A DNA stretch of 13,396 nt from CAZKNJ01 sp964554185 (GTDB lineage Bacteria > 4484-113). The stretch spans positions 1-13,396 of the forward strand of contig CAZKNJ010000049.1 of the NCBI GenBank assembly GCA_964554185.1, in the 5' to 3' direction. Under the pieces are notes generated by a model. The model ran no database searches. It was not told where the DNA came from and saw only the letters and a list, made by a program, of their open reading frames with translations. This document shows positions 5,541 to 12,545 of the stretch, piece by piece (within the stretch, counting starts at the first letter, position 1; every line of letters begins with the position of its first letter). Both the position numbers and the translations under genes were made by a program.

Positions 5541-6722
5541 TTAGCTCTGGTATTCGCGCCGCTTTTCGCAAAACTCCAGGAGCCCCTGGAACTGCTTGCG
5601 GCGGCTGGGATGCTTGAGCTTCTTAATGGCCTTCATCTCAATCTGGCGGATACGCTCCCGGGTGACGTTGAACTTCCGTCCCACTTCTTCCAGCGTGCGC
5701 GGATGCCCGTCGTCCAGCCCGTAACGCAGGCGGATGACCTGGCGCTCGCGCTCGGACAGCGTCTCCAGGATTTTGTCGATTTTCCCGCAGGTGAGATCAA
5801 ACATGGTCTCATTCTCGGGATTGGGCACGTTCTTGTTCTCCTGGAAGTCCTGAAACTGGCTGTCCTTATCGTTGCCGATAGGTTTTTCCAGCGAGATGGG
5901 CTTCTGCGCCACGCGCAGGATGTCGCGCACCTTCTCTTCGGTAATCTCCAGCTCCTTGGCGATTTCCGGGTTCGTCGGCTCGCGGCCTTCCCGCTGCTGG
6001 ATGGTCTTGCTGGCGCGCGAGAGCTTGGTGATGGTCTCCACCATGTGCACCGGCTTGCGGATAAGCTCCGCCTGGTCGGCCAGCGCGCGGGAAATCGCCT
6101 GGCGAATCCACCACGTCGCGTAGGTGCTCAGCTTGAAGCCGCGCTCCAGGTCAAACTTCTCCACCGCGCGGATAAGCCCCATGTTCCCTTCCTGAATCAG
6201 GTCTAGGAAGCTCATTCCGCGGTTGAGGTACTTCTTTGCGATGCTCACGACGAGCCGGAGGTTGGCCTCAATCAGCCGCTGCTTGGCGATCTCCTCCCCG
6301 TCGCGGTACCGGCGGGCGTAGTAGCGCTCCTCTTCCTTGGTGAGCAGCGGTATCTGGCCGATAGTCTTTAGGTACATTTTCACCGAGTCGTCCAGCCGCA
6401 TGTTCTCGGCCGCGCCGATTTCCTCTTTGGTGAACTCCTCGTCCGACTCCATAAGCTCCGCATGCGCATCCAGCGCGCGCCCATGCTCGTCCACCACCTG
6501 CACGCCCTTACGTTGCAAGTCGTCCAGCAGAAGCTCGATATCGTCGTCCGTCAGTTCCTCGTCCCGGGAGACGAGGTCATTCAGCTCCTTAGTGGAGATT
6601 ACGCCCTTGCGGAAAGCGATGTCGTAGACCCGCTCGTAGATCTCATCGCTAAAGCAGGGATCAACCTTCGGACGGCCGCGCAAGTTCACGGGCTTAAAGG
6701 CCTTTATGGGTTTTGTCTGCAT
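5541..6722 (-). CDS. rpoD: Housekeeping RNA polymerase sigma-70 factor RpoD/SigA
   Basis: This 393-residue primary sigma factor directs RNA polymerase to -10/-35 promoters. Domains in order: a compact region 1.1-like segment (about 25-80), an acidic linker, region 1.2 (DDSVKMYLKTIGQIPLL, 111-127), region 2 from NLRLVVSIAKKYL (154-166) through DLIQEGNMGLIRAVEKFD (174-191) to the -10-recognition helix KLSTYATWWIRQAI (197-210), region 3 (about 222-300), and region 4 with LSERERQVIRLRYGL (322-336) and the -35-recognition HTH TLEEVGRKFNVTRERIRQIE (343-362). It lacks the long non-conserved insert between 1.2 and 2 found in proteobacterial RpoD, as in Gram-positive SigA. The frame opens at 6848, but the ATG at 6722 is preferred because a promoter lies at 6776-6804 and the extension has no sigma character. 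An AGGA lies about 12 bases before the ATG. The gene is followed by aroK, 72 bases away. Confidence 0.96.
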   Translation of the reverse strand: MQTKPIKAFKPVNLRGRPKVDPCFSDEIYERVYDIAFRKGVISTKELNDLVSRDEELTDDDIELLLDDLQRKGVQVVDEHGRALDAHAELMESDEEFTKEEIGAAENMRLDDSVKMYLKTIGQIPLLTKEEERYYARRYRDGEEIAKQRLIEANLRLVVSIAKKYLNRGMSFLDLIQEGNMGLIRAVEKFDLERGFKLSTYATWWIRQAISRALADQAELIRKPVHMVETITKLSRASKTIQQREGREPTNPEIAKELEITEEKVRDILRVAQKPISLEKPIGNDKDSQFQDFQENKNVPNPENETMFDLTCGKIDKILETLSERERQVIRLRYGLDDGHPRTLEEVGRKFNVTRERIRQIEMKAIKKLKHPSRRKQFQGLLEFCEKRREYQS

Positions 6723-6775
6723 AAGTTTATTAGTCCTGTTCACGACGTCATGCGCCGCCAAACGGTAGATTGTAA

Positions 6776-6804
6776 AGTATACCCGCGATTCGGCGGCGCT
6801 GCAA
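6776..6804 (-). promoter_or_regulatory. Predicted sigma-70 promoter of rpoD
   Basis: On the minus strand TTGCAG (6804-6799) is followed after exactly 17 bases by TATACT (6781-6776). Transcription would start near 6769 and give a leader of about 47 bases to the ATG at 6722. The -35 matches the consensus at only three bases. Confidence 0.5.
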
Positions 6805-6850
6805 CAGATATACCGCAAATCGAGCCAGGTTAGTTTGTGAACCGCCACAA

Positions 6851-6859
6851 TGCTATACT
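6851..6859 (+). promoter_or_regulatory. Extended -10 promoter element of the lipoprotein gene
   Basis: TGCTATACT is an extended -10 (TATACT, 5 of 6 matches). It ends 9 bases before the in-frame ATG at 6869 and 33 bases before the preferred ATG at 6893. It is divergent from the rpoD promoter, about 50 bp away. It resembles the rsmG element TGCTATCAT. Confidence 0.5.
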
Positions 6860-6892
6860 CACCGCATCATGCGGGAGGGCAAAGTTACCATT

Positions 6893-9805
6893 ATGAATTC
6901 CACTCGCTTAGACGCAATACTGAGATATGCGCTGGTTGGCATACTTGCGGCTGCGCTGGCGGCCTGCGGCTCCGGAAGGGCCGTCCACCAGCTTGGCGAG
7001 CCAGCGTCCAACCTGCGGGTTGTTTCCGTCCAATTTGACTCGCCGCAGGGGATAGCGGATTTCAGCCGTTCATATGCCAGGCCGGTCATATTCCAGGTTG
7101 ACCAGAATCTTGCGCCCGATGCTGCGATTGAAGCTTCCACCTTCCGCGAAGACAGGTCAAGCGCGAGCATTACCCTCACGCTGCATTTCGCGGATAGCGC
7201 ATCTACGCTGGCCTCTTACCTGGCATTGCCGGAAGGCCTCAGCCTCGGCTATGTGGAATGCACGCCGGAGCCGTTGGTCATGCTGGCGCATGGATTCGAG
7301 CCGGGCATAATCGCGCTCGGTATCGCGGCCGGCAAGGCTGGAATCCTGTCCGTGGAGATTGAACTCACACGAAACACCAGCGCGTCCAAGTCTGCACTGG
7401 CGGTCCCCACTGATCCCGCAAACGCCGTGGTTCTTTCGGCCACTGACAGTGGCGGTGACGCCCAGCTCTCATGGAGCGAGCTTAACATCGGCGATTACGA
7501 TATGAACTCCCGCGTGGCCATCGCCGACATCACGCCGCTGGCCATGTTCTTCGGCCACACCGAGAGCGGCACCTGGGACCCCTGGCACGACGCCGTGAAC
7601 GGGAACGGTGACGACACCATCAACATCGCCGACATCACCCCCATCGCCGTCCATTTCGGTAAGACGGTCGTGGGCTACCGCGTGATGCGCCATCCCGATG
7701 GCGTGGGCGACTGGACCCAGGTCACGGAGGTTCCGCGGCCCTATGACCCGTCTGCGGCCGGCCAGCCGAAGGAGCGCCCTCCCTACGAGTACACGGATAC
7801 TTCCGCGCCCGCCGCAGCCTTCTACGCGGTGCAGCCATCCGACGGCGAGTTGAGCTTCGGGGTTTCCAGCAATGTCGCGCCCTTTGGCTCTCCCGCCGCC
7901 GCGCCGCCATCGCCCCCGCCGGTGGAGACGGTAGAGCCCGGCCCCGAAGAGATAGTCCTGGCGGTGGGAGAGACCGCGCTGCTGGAAGATATTGACCTTG
8001 AGACCACGCGCTCGCTGGCGACCGGCTCCGGGCAGGAGTACCTGCTGGTGCTCACCTGCGAAAGCGAGGTGCAGGAAGGCTACGACCCCGAGGAGTTCTT
8101 TGAAGTTGAGCTTGACTACACCGGTTCCGCCACTGTGTCATCGGCGTCCTCCGCCGCGCCGCTGATGAACCGCCCCTGGAGTCCCGTCGCTTCAGGCGGG
8201 ACCTCTTCACTTGACCTACAATCGCAGATAGAAGCAGTGCTCGCTGCAGACGGCTCCGATGCGCCGCGGGTGAAGCGTACCGCTGCAGTGGACGATACCC
8301 ACGATTTCACGATCGTGTTCATTGACGCTGACCTCACGACGGTTGACGGCTCCATTACCGCGCGCTGCACCAATGTGGGAACCTCCTGTGTCCTGTGGGT
8401 GGACACGCGGGTGGATGACGGACGCATCACCCCGGCCCAGCTGGACGGGCTGGAGCAGTGGCTGGACAACCGCATAGTCACCCAGGAGATTGATACCTAC
8501 GGCGACATCACCGATCCGGACGAGGATGGCAGAATCGCTGTCATTTTCACGCCCGCCATCAACCAAATGGTCGGCCTTGTGGGTGGGATGTTCGTGGCCA
8601 ACGACTTGCAGCCCACCGCTGTCGGCAGCAACTCCATGGATTCCGTCTACATCCAGGTTCCCGACCCTGGCGGCGAGTATGAGGCCGCCGGCGCGGTCTC
8701 CCCCGAGGCCTTCGCCGATAGCCTCGTTTCTACTCCCGCCCACGAGCTGCAGCACCTGATCAACTTCTCCAACCGTCTGCGCAGCTACCAGGCTGGCCAC
8801 GACTTCGTGTTTGAGGAATACTGGCTCAACGAAGCGCTCTCGCATTTCACCGAGGACTTCTCCGGCTTCCAGCCCGGCAACAACTTCTCCATGAGCAACT
8901 ACTTCGTCACCGGCTGCCCGTGGACGGCGCTGCCCGGCGGCAACTCGTGGAGCCCCGACATCTTCCGCCGCGGTGCCGGCTACTTGTATATGCGCTACCT
9001 GGTTGACCGCTTCGGCGAAGGCATCCTCTCGGAACTGCTGCAAAAGGACAAGCTGGAAGGGCTGCTCGGGGGCTGGGCCAACGCTGAAACCGCCACCGGC
9101 GAGAGCATGGAGCGCACACTGCTGCGCTGGGGCGTGGCGATGTACGCCTCCGGCCTGGGCGTGTCCACTTCAACCAGTTGCTCGTACGACCCAGTCGCCA
9201 ACGACAGTGAAACCGGTGCGCCCCACGGCGTTCATTTCCGCAGCGGAAACACCTCCTACAACGGCGACCTGCTTCCGGTCTCCGAGCCACTAGCATATAT
9301 GCTGACGCCGGACGGCATCGCCTCTGCGGCCCTCACCGCCCGCAAGAACGGCCTGCTGTTCGTGCGGTTGCTCCCCGGCGCGAACGCCTATGGCCGCCTG
9401 ACCATTACCCCGTTGAACGGCGACACGCTGCAAGCGGCGGTCCTTCGCACCGACACGGGCGAAGTGATACTGGAGGATGACGCGGAGAACCTCTACGACG
9501 GCGGAGTCGTGCTCGGCAGCCTCAGTGCTCCCGGCGAAACCGACACTTACCTCATCAACGCCCCGGCTCCCCACCATTTCGTCATCCGCGTCGTCTCGCT
9601 CAGCGCCGTGCTGGACGAGTTCAGCTTCTCGGTGAACGACTCGCTCAAGCCCAACCACGCGATTGACCCGAGCAACCCGTCAGGCCCGCCCCCTGGCGTG
9701 TACCAGCTACTCAGCAACTTCACGACGTCAGGAATGTACGAGCTGAAAGTCAGCAGCGCGGTCGGCGCCACTGGGAATTACTACTTAATGGTGATACCCT
9801 TCTGA
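6893..9805 (+). CDS. Lipoprotein with dockerin-like EF hands and an M30-like zinc metallopeptidase domain
   Basis: This is a 970-residue envelope protein. A lipoprotein signal (h-region near 13-23, lipobox ALAAC with Cys25) predicts lipid anchoring. Residues 40-190 are an unassigned beta-rich region. Two EF-hand-like loops follow (D201-D212 and N236-D247), each leading into an IADITP-type helix, as in type I dockerins. Residues 259-330 resemble a fibronectin III fold, then comes a Pro-rich linker (336-352). The catalytic part has HELQH at 617-621 and WLNEALSHFTED at 644-655, where Glu647 is the likely third zinc ligand, as in hyicolysin/M30-type gluzincins. Residues 790-970 are a beta-rich C-terminal part. 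The ATG at 6893 gives a normal-length signal peptide and has GGGAGGG 13 bases upstream; the ATG at 6869 (eight more residues) is the alternative. The substrate is unknown. The next gene starts 3 bases after the stop. Confidence 0.87.
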   Translation: MNSTRLDAILRYALVGILAAALAACGSGRAVHQLGEPASNLRVVSVQFDSPQGIADFSRSYARPVIFQVDQNLAPDAAIEASTFREDRSSASITLTLHFADSASTLASYLALPEGLSLGYVECTPEPLVMLAHGFEPGIIALGIAAGKAGILSVEIELTRNTSASKSALAVPTDPANAVVLSATDSGGDAQLSWSELNIGDYDMNSRVAIADITPLAMFFGHTESGTWDPWHDAVNGNGDDTINIADITPIAVHFGKTVVGYRVMRHPDGVGDWTQVTEVPRPYDPSAAGQPKERPPYEYTDTSAPAAAFYAVQPSDGELSFGVSSNVAPFGSPAAAPPSPPPVETVEPGPEEIVLAVGETALLEDIDLETTRSLATGSGQEYLLVLTCESEVQEGYDPEEFFEVELDYTGSATVSSASSAAPLMNRPWSPVASGGTSSLDLQSQIEAVLAADGSDAPRVKRTAAVDDTHDFTIVFIDADLTTVDGSITARCTNVGTSCVLWVDTRVDDGRITPAQLDGLEQWLDNRIVTQEIDTYGDITDPDEDGRIAVIFTPAINQMVGLVGGMFVANDLQPTAVGSNSMDSVYIQVPDPGGEYEAAGAVSPEAFADSLVSTPAHELQHLINFSNRLRSYQAGHDFVFEEYWLNEALSHFTEDFSGFQPGNNFSMSNYFVTGCPWTALPGGNSWSPDIFRRGAGYLYMRYLVDRFGEGILSELLQKDKLEGLLGGWANAETATGESMERTLLRWGVAMYASGLGVSTSTSCSYDPVANDSETGAPHGVHFRSGNTSYNGDLLPVSEPLAYMLTPDGIASAALTARKNGLLFVRLLPGANAYGRLTITPLNGDTLQAAVLRTDTGEVILEDDAENLYDGGVVLGSLSAPGETDTYLINAPAPHHFVIRVVSLSAVLDEFSFSVNDSLKPNHAIDPSNPSGPPPGVYQLLSNFTTSGMYELKVSSAVGATGNYYLMVIPF

Positions 9806-9808
9806 GCC

Positions 9809-10930
9809 GTGCGCTGCGTCATCGTTTCTGACGGTAAGAAGGGGCATGTGAACCAGAGCATCGCGCTGGCGGAGCTGCTGGAGCTGCCGTACACGCTGGT
9901 GCAAATCACACATCTTCCCGGTGCCTACGAACCCCTGTCGCGCATCCTTTCGCATGTTCTCGGCCCGCGCAACTATCCCGCCTCGCTCCGGCGCCGCGTT
10001 TTGGACTTGTGTTTCGGCCCCGAATCGGTTGAGCTGGTGAAGCTCGAAGCTCCCGGCGTCGTCATCTCCGCCGGCACCACCGCAGCAGTGCCTGCGCTTG
10101 TGCTTGCCCGCGAACTCGGCGCGCGGACGCTGCACGTCCTCCGCCCTTCGCTGATGCTCACCCGTCGTTTTGACGCACTGGTGCTGCCGCTGCACGATGT
10201 CCCCCGGCGCCAGCCGCCTAACGCGGTGGTGCTGCCGCTGGCGTTCGGCCCGACTTCCGGCGGCGCTTTGCAGGAATCGCAAGCCGAACTCACCCGCAGG
10301 CTGGGAAGCCGGACGGAAGGGCTTCGGTCGCGCCGGCAGCTTGCCATGCTAATCGGCGGAGATTCCCTCCACCACCGGATTGACCCGGCTGGAGTGTTGG
10401 AGTATGTGGACAAGTCCGCTGTATTCGCCGCCAGCCGGGGCCTGGGCATTCTGCTCACTACTTCCCGCCGCACTCCAGTTGCGCTGGAGGAGAATCTCCA
10501 GCGGCTCGCTGCCAAAGAGCCTGGTGTCTTCACGCTATGCGTCTGGGGGCGCTCCGACAGCTACAACCCGGTTCCGGCCTTCCTGGATGCGGCTTCCGCG
10601 GTGCTGGTCACCGCCGACAGCGTCTCCATGGTCTCCGAGTGCATCCTCGCCGGTCACCATCCGCTCATTTATCCGGTAGAGGCCACGTCAGCCGCGGCCA
10701 AGCTGGAGCGTTTCTCTGGCTACGTGTATGACCGAGGCTTCGCGGTGCGGCTCGATCCGTCTTCTTTCAGCCCGATAGACTGGGAAAACGCGCTGTCCGC
10801 CGGCAGGAATTCCCGCGCGGAAGTATATAATGCTATCGGCCTTCCCCGGTTGGCAGCCGAGCTGCGAAGGCGTTTGGGTATTGACCTTGAACGGCCAGCA
10901 GAACAACCACCGGCCCGGCCGGAAGCTTAA
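9809..10930 (+). CDS. ELM1-family (DUF1022) predicted glycosyltransferase
   Basis: This 373-residue protein matches the Mito_fiss_Elm1/DUF1022 family by its N-terminal DGKKGHVNQS (8-17), the mid-protein TTSRRTP (217-223) and VTADSVSMVSE (267-277). Bacterial members are predicted GT-B glycosyltransferases, often found near LPS core genes; the plant homologue ELM1 acts in mitochondrial fission. No signal peptide or membrane segment is seen, so it is probably cytoplasmic or peripheral to the inner membrane. The start is a GTG three bases after the lipoprotein stop, with a weak GGTGAT about 13 bases upstream, so coupled translation is likely. The neighbours downstream (membrane methyltransferase, GT9 heptosyltransferase, heptose kinase) support a role in LPS or another envelope glycan. 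The acceptor and donor sugar cannot be read from the sequence. Confidence 0.88.
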   Translation: MRCVIVSDGKKGHVNQSIALAELLELPYTLVQITHLPGAYEPLSRILSHVLGPRNYPASLRRRVLDLCFGPESVELVKLEAPGVVISAGTTAAVPALVLARELGARTLHVLRPSLMLTRRFDALVLPLHDVPRRQPPNAVVLPLAFGPTSGGALQESQAELTRRLGSRTEGLRSRRQLAMLIGGDSLHHRIDPAGVLEYVDKSAVFAASRGLGILLTTSRRTPVALEENLQRLAAKEPGVFTLCVWGRSDSYNPVPAFLDAASAVLVTADSVSMVSECILAGHHPLIYPVEATSAAAKLERFSGYVYDRGFAVRLDPSSFSPIDWENALSAGRNSRAEVYNAIGLPRLAAELRRRLGIDLERPAEQPPARPEA

Positions 10931-11504
10931 GTCGGGCGCGTACCTCGTGCTCACCCGCCTGCGCCTGAACCTCGGCCTGGTAGCCCCACTGCTACTCCTG
11001 GTTTTTGGAAAGCTGGTGGTCGCGATGTTCATCGCCGGCGCCATCCTGATAGCGCTGGGTGCCGCCCTGCGCCTTTATTCCGCCGGCGTCATCCGCAAGG
11101 ACCAGCAGCTTCAGCGCACCGGGGCTTACGCTCTCTGCCGCAATCCCCTGTATCTCGGCACGCTGACCATGATGCTTGGCTTCGGCCTGCTATCGGGCTA
11201 CTGGTCGCTGGCACTGCTTGCCCTGCTGGTGTTCGGCATCCTCTACTGGCAGGTCATCCGCCTGGAAGAGATATGGCTCATTGACATTTTCGGCGAAGCC
11301 TACCGGGATTACATCCGCGAGACCCCCCGTCTGCTGCCCACCTTCAGCTCGCTGCGCAAGTCGCTGGAGCGCGTCCCTTACTCCCTCAAACAGGCGCAGG
11401 CCAACCACGAGTTCACTACCGCTGTTGTCAGCGTATTGGGCATCCTTATCTTTCTGATAAAATACGTTCTCGCGTTATGGATTCTGCCCCTAAACCTCTG
11501 GTAG
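10881..11504 (+). CDS. Integral-membrane methyltransferase, isoprenylcysteine/PEMT family
   Basis: With a TTG start this is a 207-residue protein with about four to five membrane segments (near 29-44, 47-63, 90-107, 109-124 and 180-203). The family signature is clear: QRTGAYALCRNPLYLG (78-93), then E129-E130 and IFGEAYRDYIRETPRLLP (136-153), which form the SAM pocket of ICMT/PEMT-type enzymes. They methylate lipids, isoprenyl-cysteines or small lipophilic molecules at the membrane; the substrate here is unknown. The start is uncertain. The frame opens at an ATG at 10830, which would overlap the ELM1 gene by 101 bp. TTG 10881 has GAAGG 10 bases upstream and overlaps by 50 bp. TTG 10887 and GTG 10947 are also possible. 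The end overlaps the heptosyltransferase start by 28 bp. Confidence 0.82.
   Translation: MTLNGQQNNHRPGRKLKSGAYLVLTRLRLNLGLVAPLLLLVFGKLVVAMFIAGAILIALGAALRLYSAGVIRKDQQLQRTGAYALCRNPLYLGTLTMMLGFGLLSGYWSLALLALLVFGILYWQVIRLEEIWLIDIFGEAYRDYIRETPRLLPTFSSLRKSLERVPYSLKQAQANHEFTTAVVSVLGILIFLIKYVLALWILPLNLW
11436..11463 (+). promoter_or_regulatory. Possible internal promoter before the heptosyltransferase gene
   Basis: TTGGGC (11436-11441), 16 bases, then TAAAAT (11458-11463) preceded by TGA as an extended -10. It lies within the 3' end of the methyltransferase gene. Transcription would start about 6 bases before the ATG at 11477, which has no Shine-Dalgarno. Confidence 0.4.
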
Positions 11505-12544
11505 AAAGGCGCTTTCTGAGCATCCTCGCCCTGGACTTCTCTCTGGTAGGCGATCTGCTGATGCTCACGCCGGCGCTGCGGCGGCTGCGCGACACCTATT
11601 CCGGCGCGCGGCTGAGCCTGGCGGCGCAGCCTTTCGCCCTGGAGTTGTTCAGCGGCGGGAACCTGGTTGACGAAGTCATTCCCTACGACAAACGTGGAGA
11701 GGACCGTGGCGCCCGTGGGGTGTTCCGGCTGGCAGGCAGGCTCAAGCAGCGCGACTTTGACGCCGCTTTCGTGTTCCACCGTTCCTTCGGCTCCGCGCTG
11801 GCGGTATGGCTCGCCCGCGTTCCGGTCCGCGTGGGCTACCGCCACGAGCTGCGCGACTTTCTGCTTACGCACCGTGTGCGCGAAACCGAGCTTCAGGGGC
11901 ATATCATCTCCGAGCACCTCAACCTGCTGGACGAAGTGGGCATACCCGGCGGGACGCCGCCGCTGGAATTGGATATCGACCTGTCCCATGAGGATGAGTT
12001 CCTCACGGGGCTGTCGCCGCGCCTGCAGGTTGATAGCCGCCCCCTCATCGTCGTCTGCCCCAAGGGCGGCTGGCCTACCAAGACCTGGCCCGTATCGCAC
12101 ATTAACCGGTTTCTTGACCTGTTTAACGTGCACTCCGTTACCTTCGTGCTGGTGGGCGCGCCCGGAGAAGAAGAGCACGCGGAGGAGATCTACTCTGTCA
12201 ATAACGACATCGTGAACCTCGTGGGCAAGACCTCACTGCGCGAGCTGGCGTACATTCTCAAAAGGGCGGACGTGGTTGTGTCGCCGGACACCGGCACGGT
12301 GCATCTCGCCGCCGCCCTGGGCACGCCGGTGGTGGCGCTGTTTGGCCCCACCGCGCCGGAGCGCTGCGGCCCGCCGCCATATGTGCCCGCGGCCGTCATC
12401 TCCGGCGAAGTCAACTGCCTGAAGTGCTATCTCAAGAAATGCACGAAAGATCCGTTCTGCATGGACACCATCGCGCCGGAAAAGGTGAAGGCCGAGGTTG
12501 ACCGCTACATCGCCGTGCGCCGAGCGGCCGCGGAGGTGGTTTGA
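11477..12544 (+). CDS. ADP-heptose:LPS heptosyltransferase-like GT9 glycosyltransferase
   Basis: This 355-residue member of GT family 9 (WaaC/WaaF/WaaQ type) transfers L-glycero-D-manno-heptose from ADP-heptose to the LPS inner core on the cytoplasmic face. The N-terminal GT-B half carries VGDLLMLTPALRRLR (24-38), and the C-terminal half has the diagnostic SPDTGTVHLAAALGTPVVAL (269-288) and FGPTAPERCGP (289-299). WPTKTWP (199-205) fits the family's donor-phosphate contact. Four cysteines at 314, 317, 322 and 328 match a Cys cluster common in WaaF-like members. The ATG at 11477 is the only standard start near the N-terminus and overlaps the methyltransferase gene by 28 bp. The heptose kinase gene follows one base after the stop. 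Which heptose it adds (I, II or III) cannot be told; it may be waaF. Confidence 0.92.
   Translation: MDSAPKPLVERRFLSILALDFSLVGDLLMLTPALRRLRDTYSGARLSLAAQPFALELFSGGNLVDEVIPYDKRGEDRGARGVFRLAGRLKQRDFDAAFVFHRSFGSALAVWLARVPVRVGYRHELRDFLLTHRVRETELQGHIISEHLNLLDEVGIPGGTPPLELDIDLSHEDEFLTGLSPRLQVDSRPLIVVCPKGGWPTKTWPVSHINRFLDLFNVHSVTFVLVGAPGEEEHAEEIYSVNNDIVNLVGKTSLRELAYILKRADVVVSPDTGTVHLAAALGTPVVALFGPTAPERCGPPPYVPAAVISGEVNCLKCYLKKCTKDPFCMDTIAPEKVKAEVDRYIAVRRAAAEVV
12532..12538 (+). promoter_or_regulatory. Strong Shine-Dalgarno of hldE
   Basis: GGAGGTG lies inside the last codons of the heptosyltransferase gene, 7 bases before the ATG at 12546. It shows that this organism's 16S rRNA does use Shine-Dalgarno pairing at genes inside operons. 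Confidence 0.8.
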
Positions 12545-12545
12545 C

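Noticed and set aside
5535..6206. A plus-strand open frame of 223 codons opposite rpoD.
   Set aside because: It is antisense to the most conserved part of the sigma factor, and its Leu-rich translation reflects the complement of rpoD codons.
6723..6848. A 42-residue N-terminal extension of RpoD.
   Set aside because: The stretch contains a TTGCAG-17-TATACT promoter in the same orientation and does not look like sigma region 1.1. The ATG at 6722 begins a natural SigA-like N-terminus.
8216..9043. A minus-strand open frame of 275 codons opposite the metallopeptidase domain.
   Set aside because: The plus strand holds the HELQH and NEALSHFTED active-site motifs. The minus frame is Gly/Val/Ala-rich with no motifs, start signal or neighbouring transcription unit.
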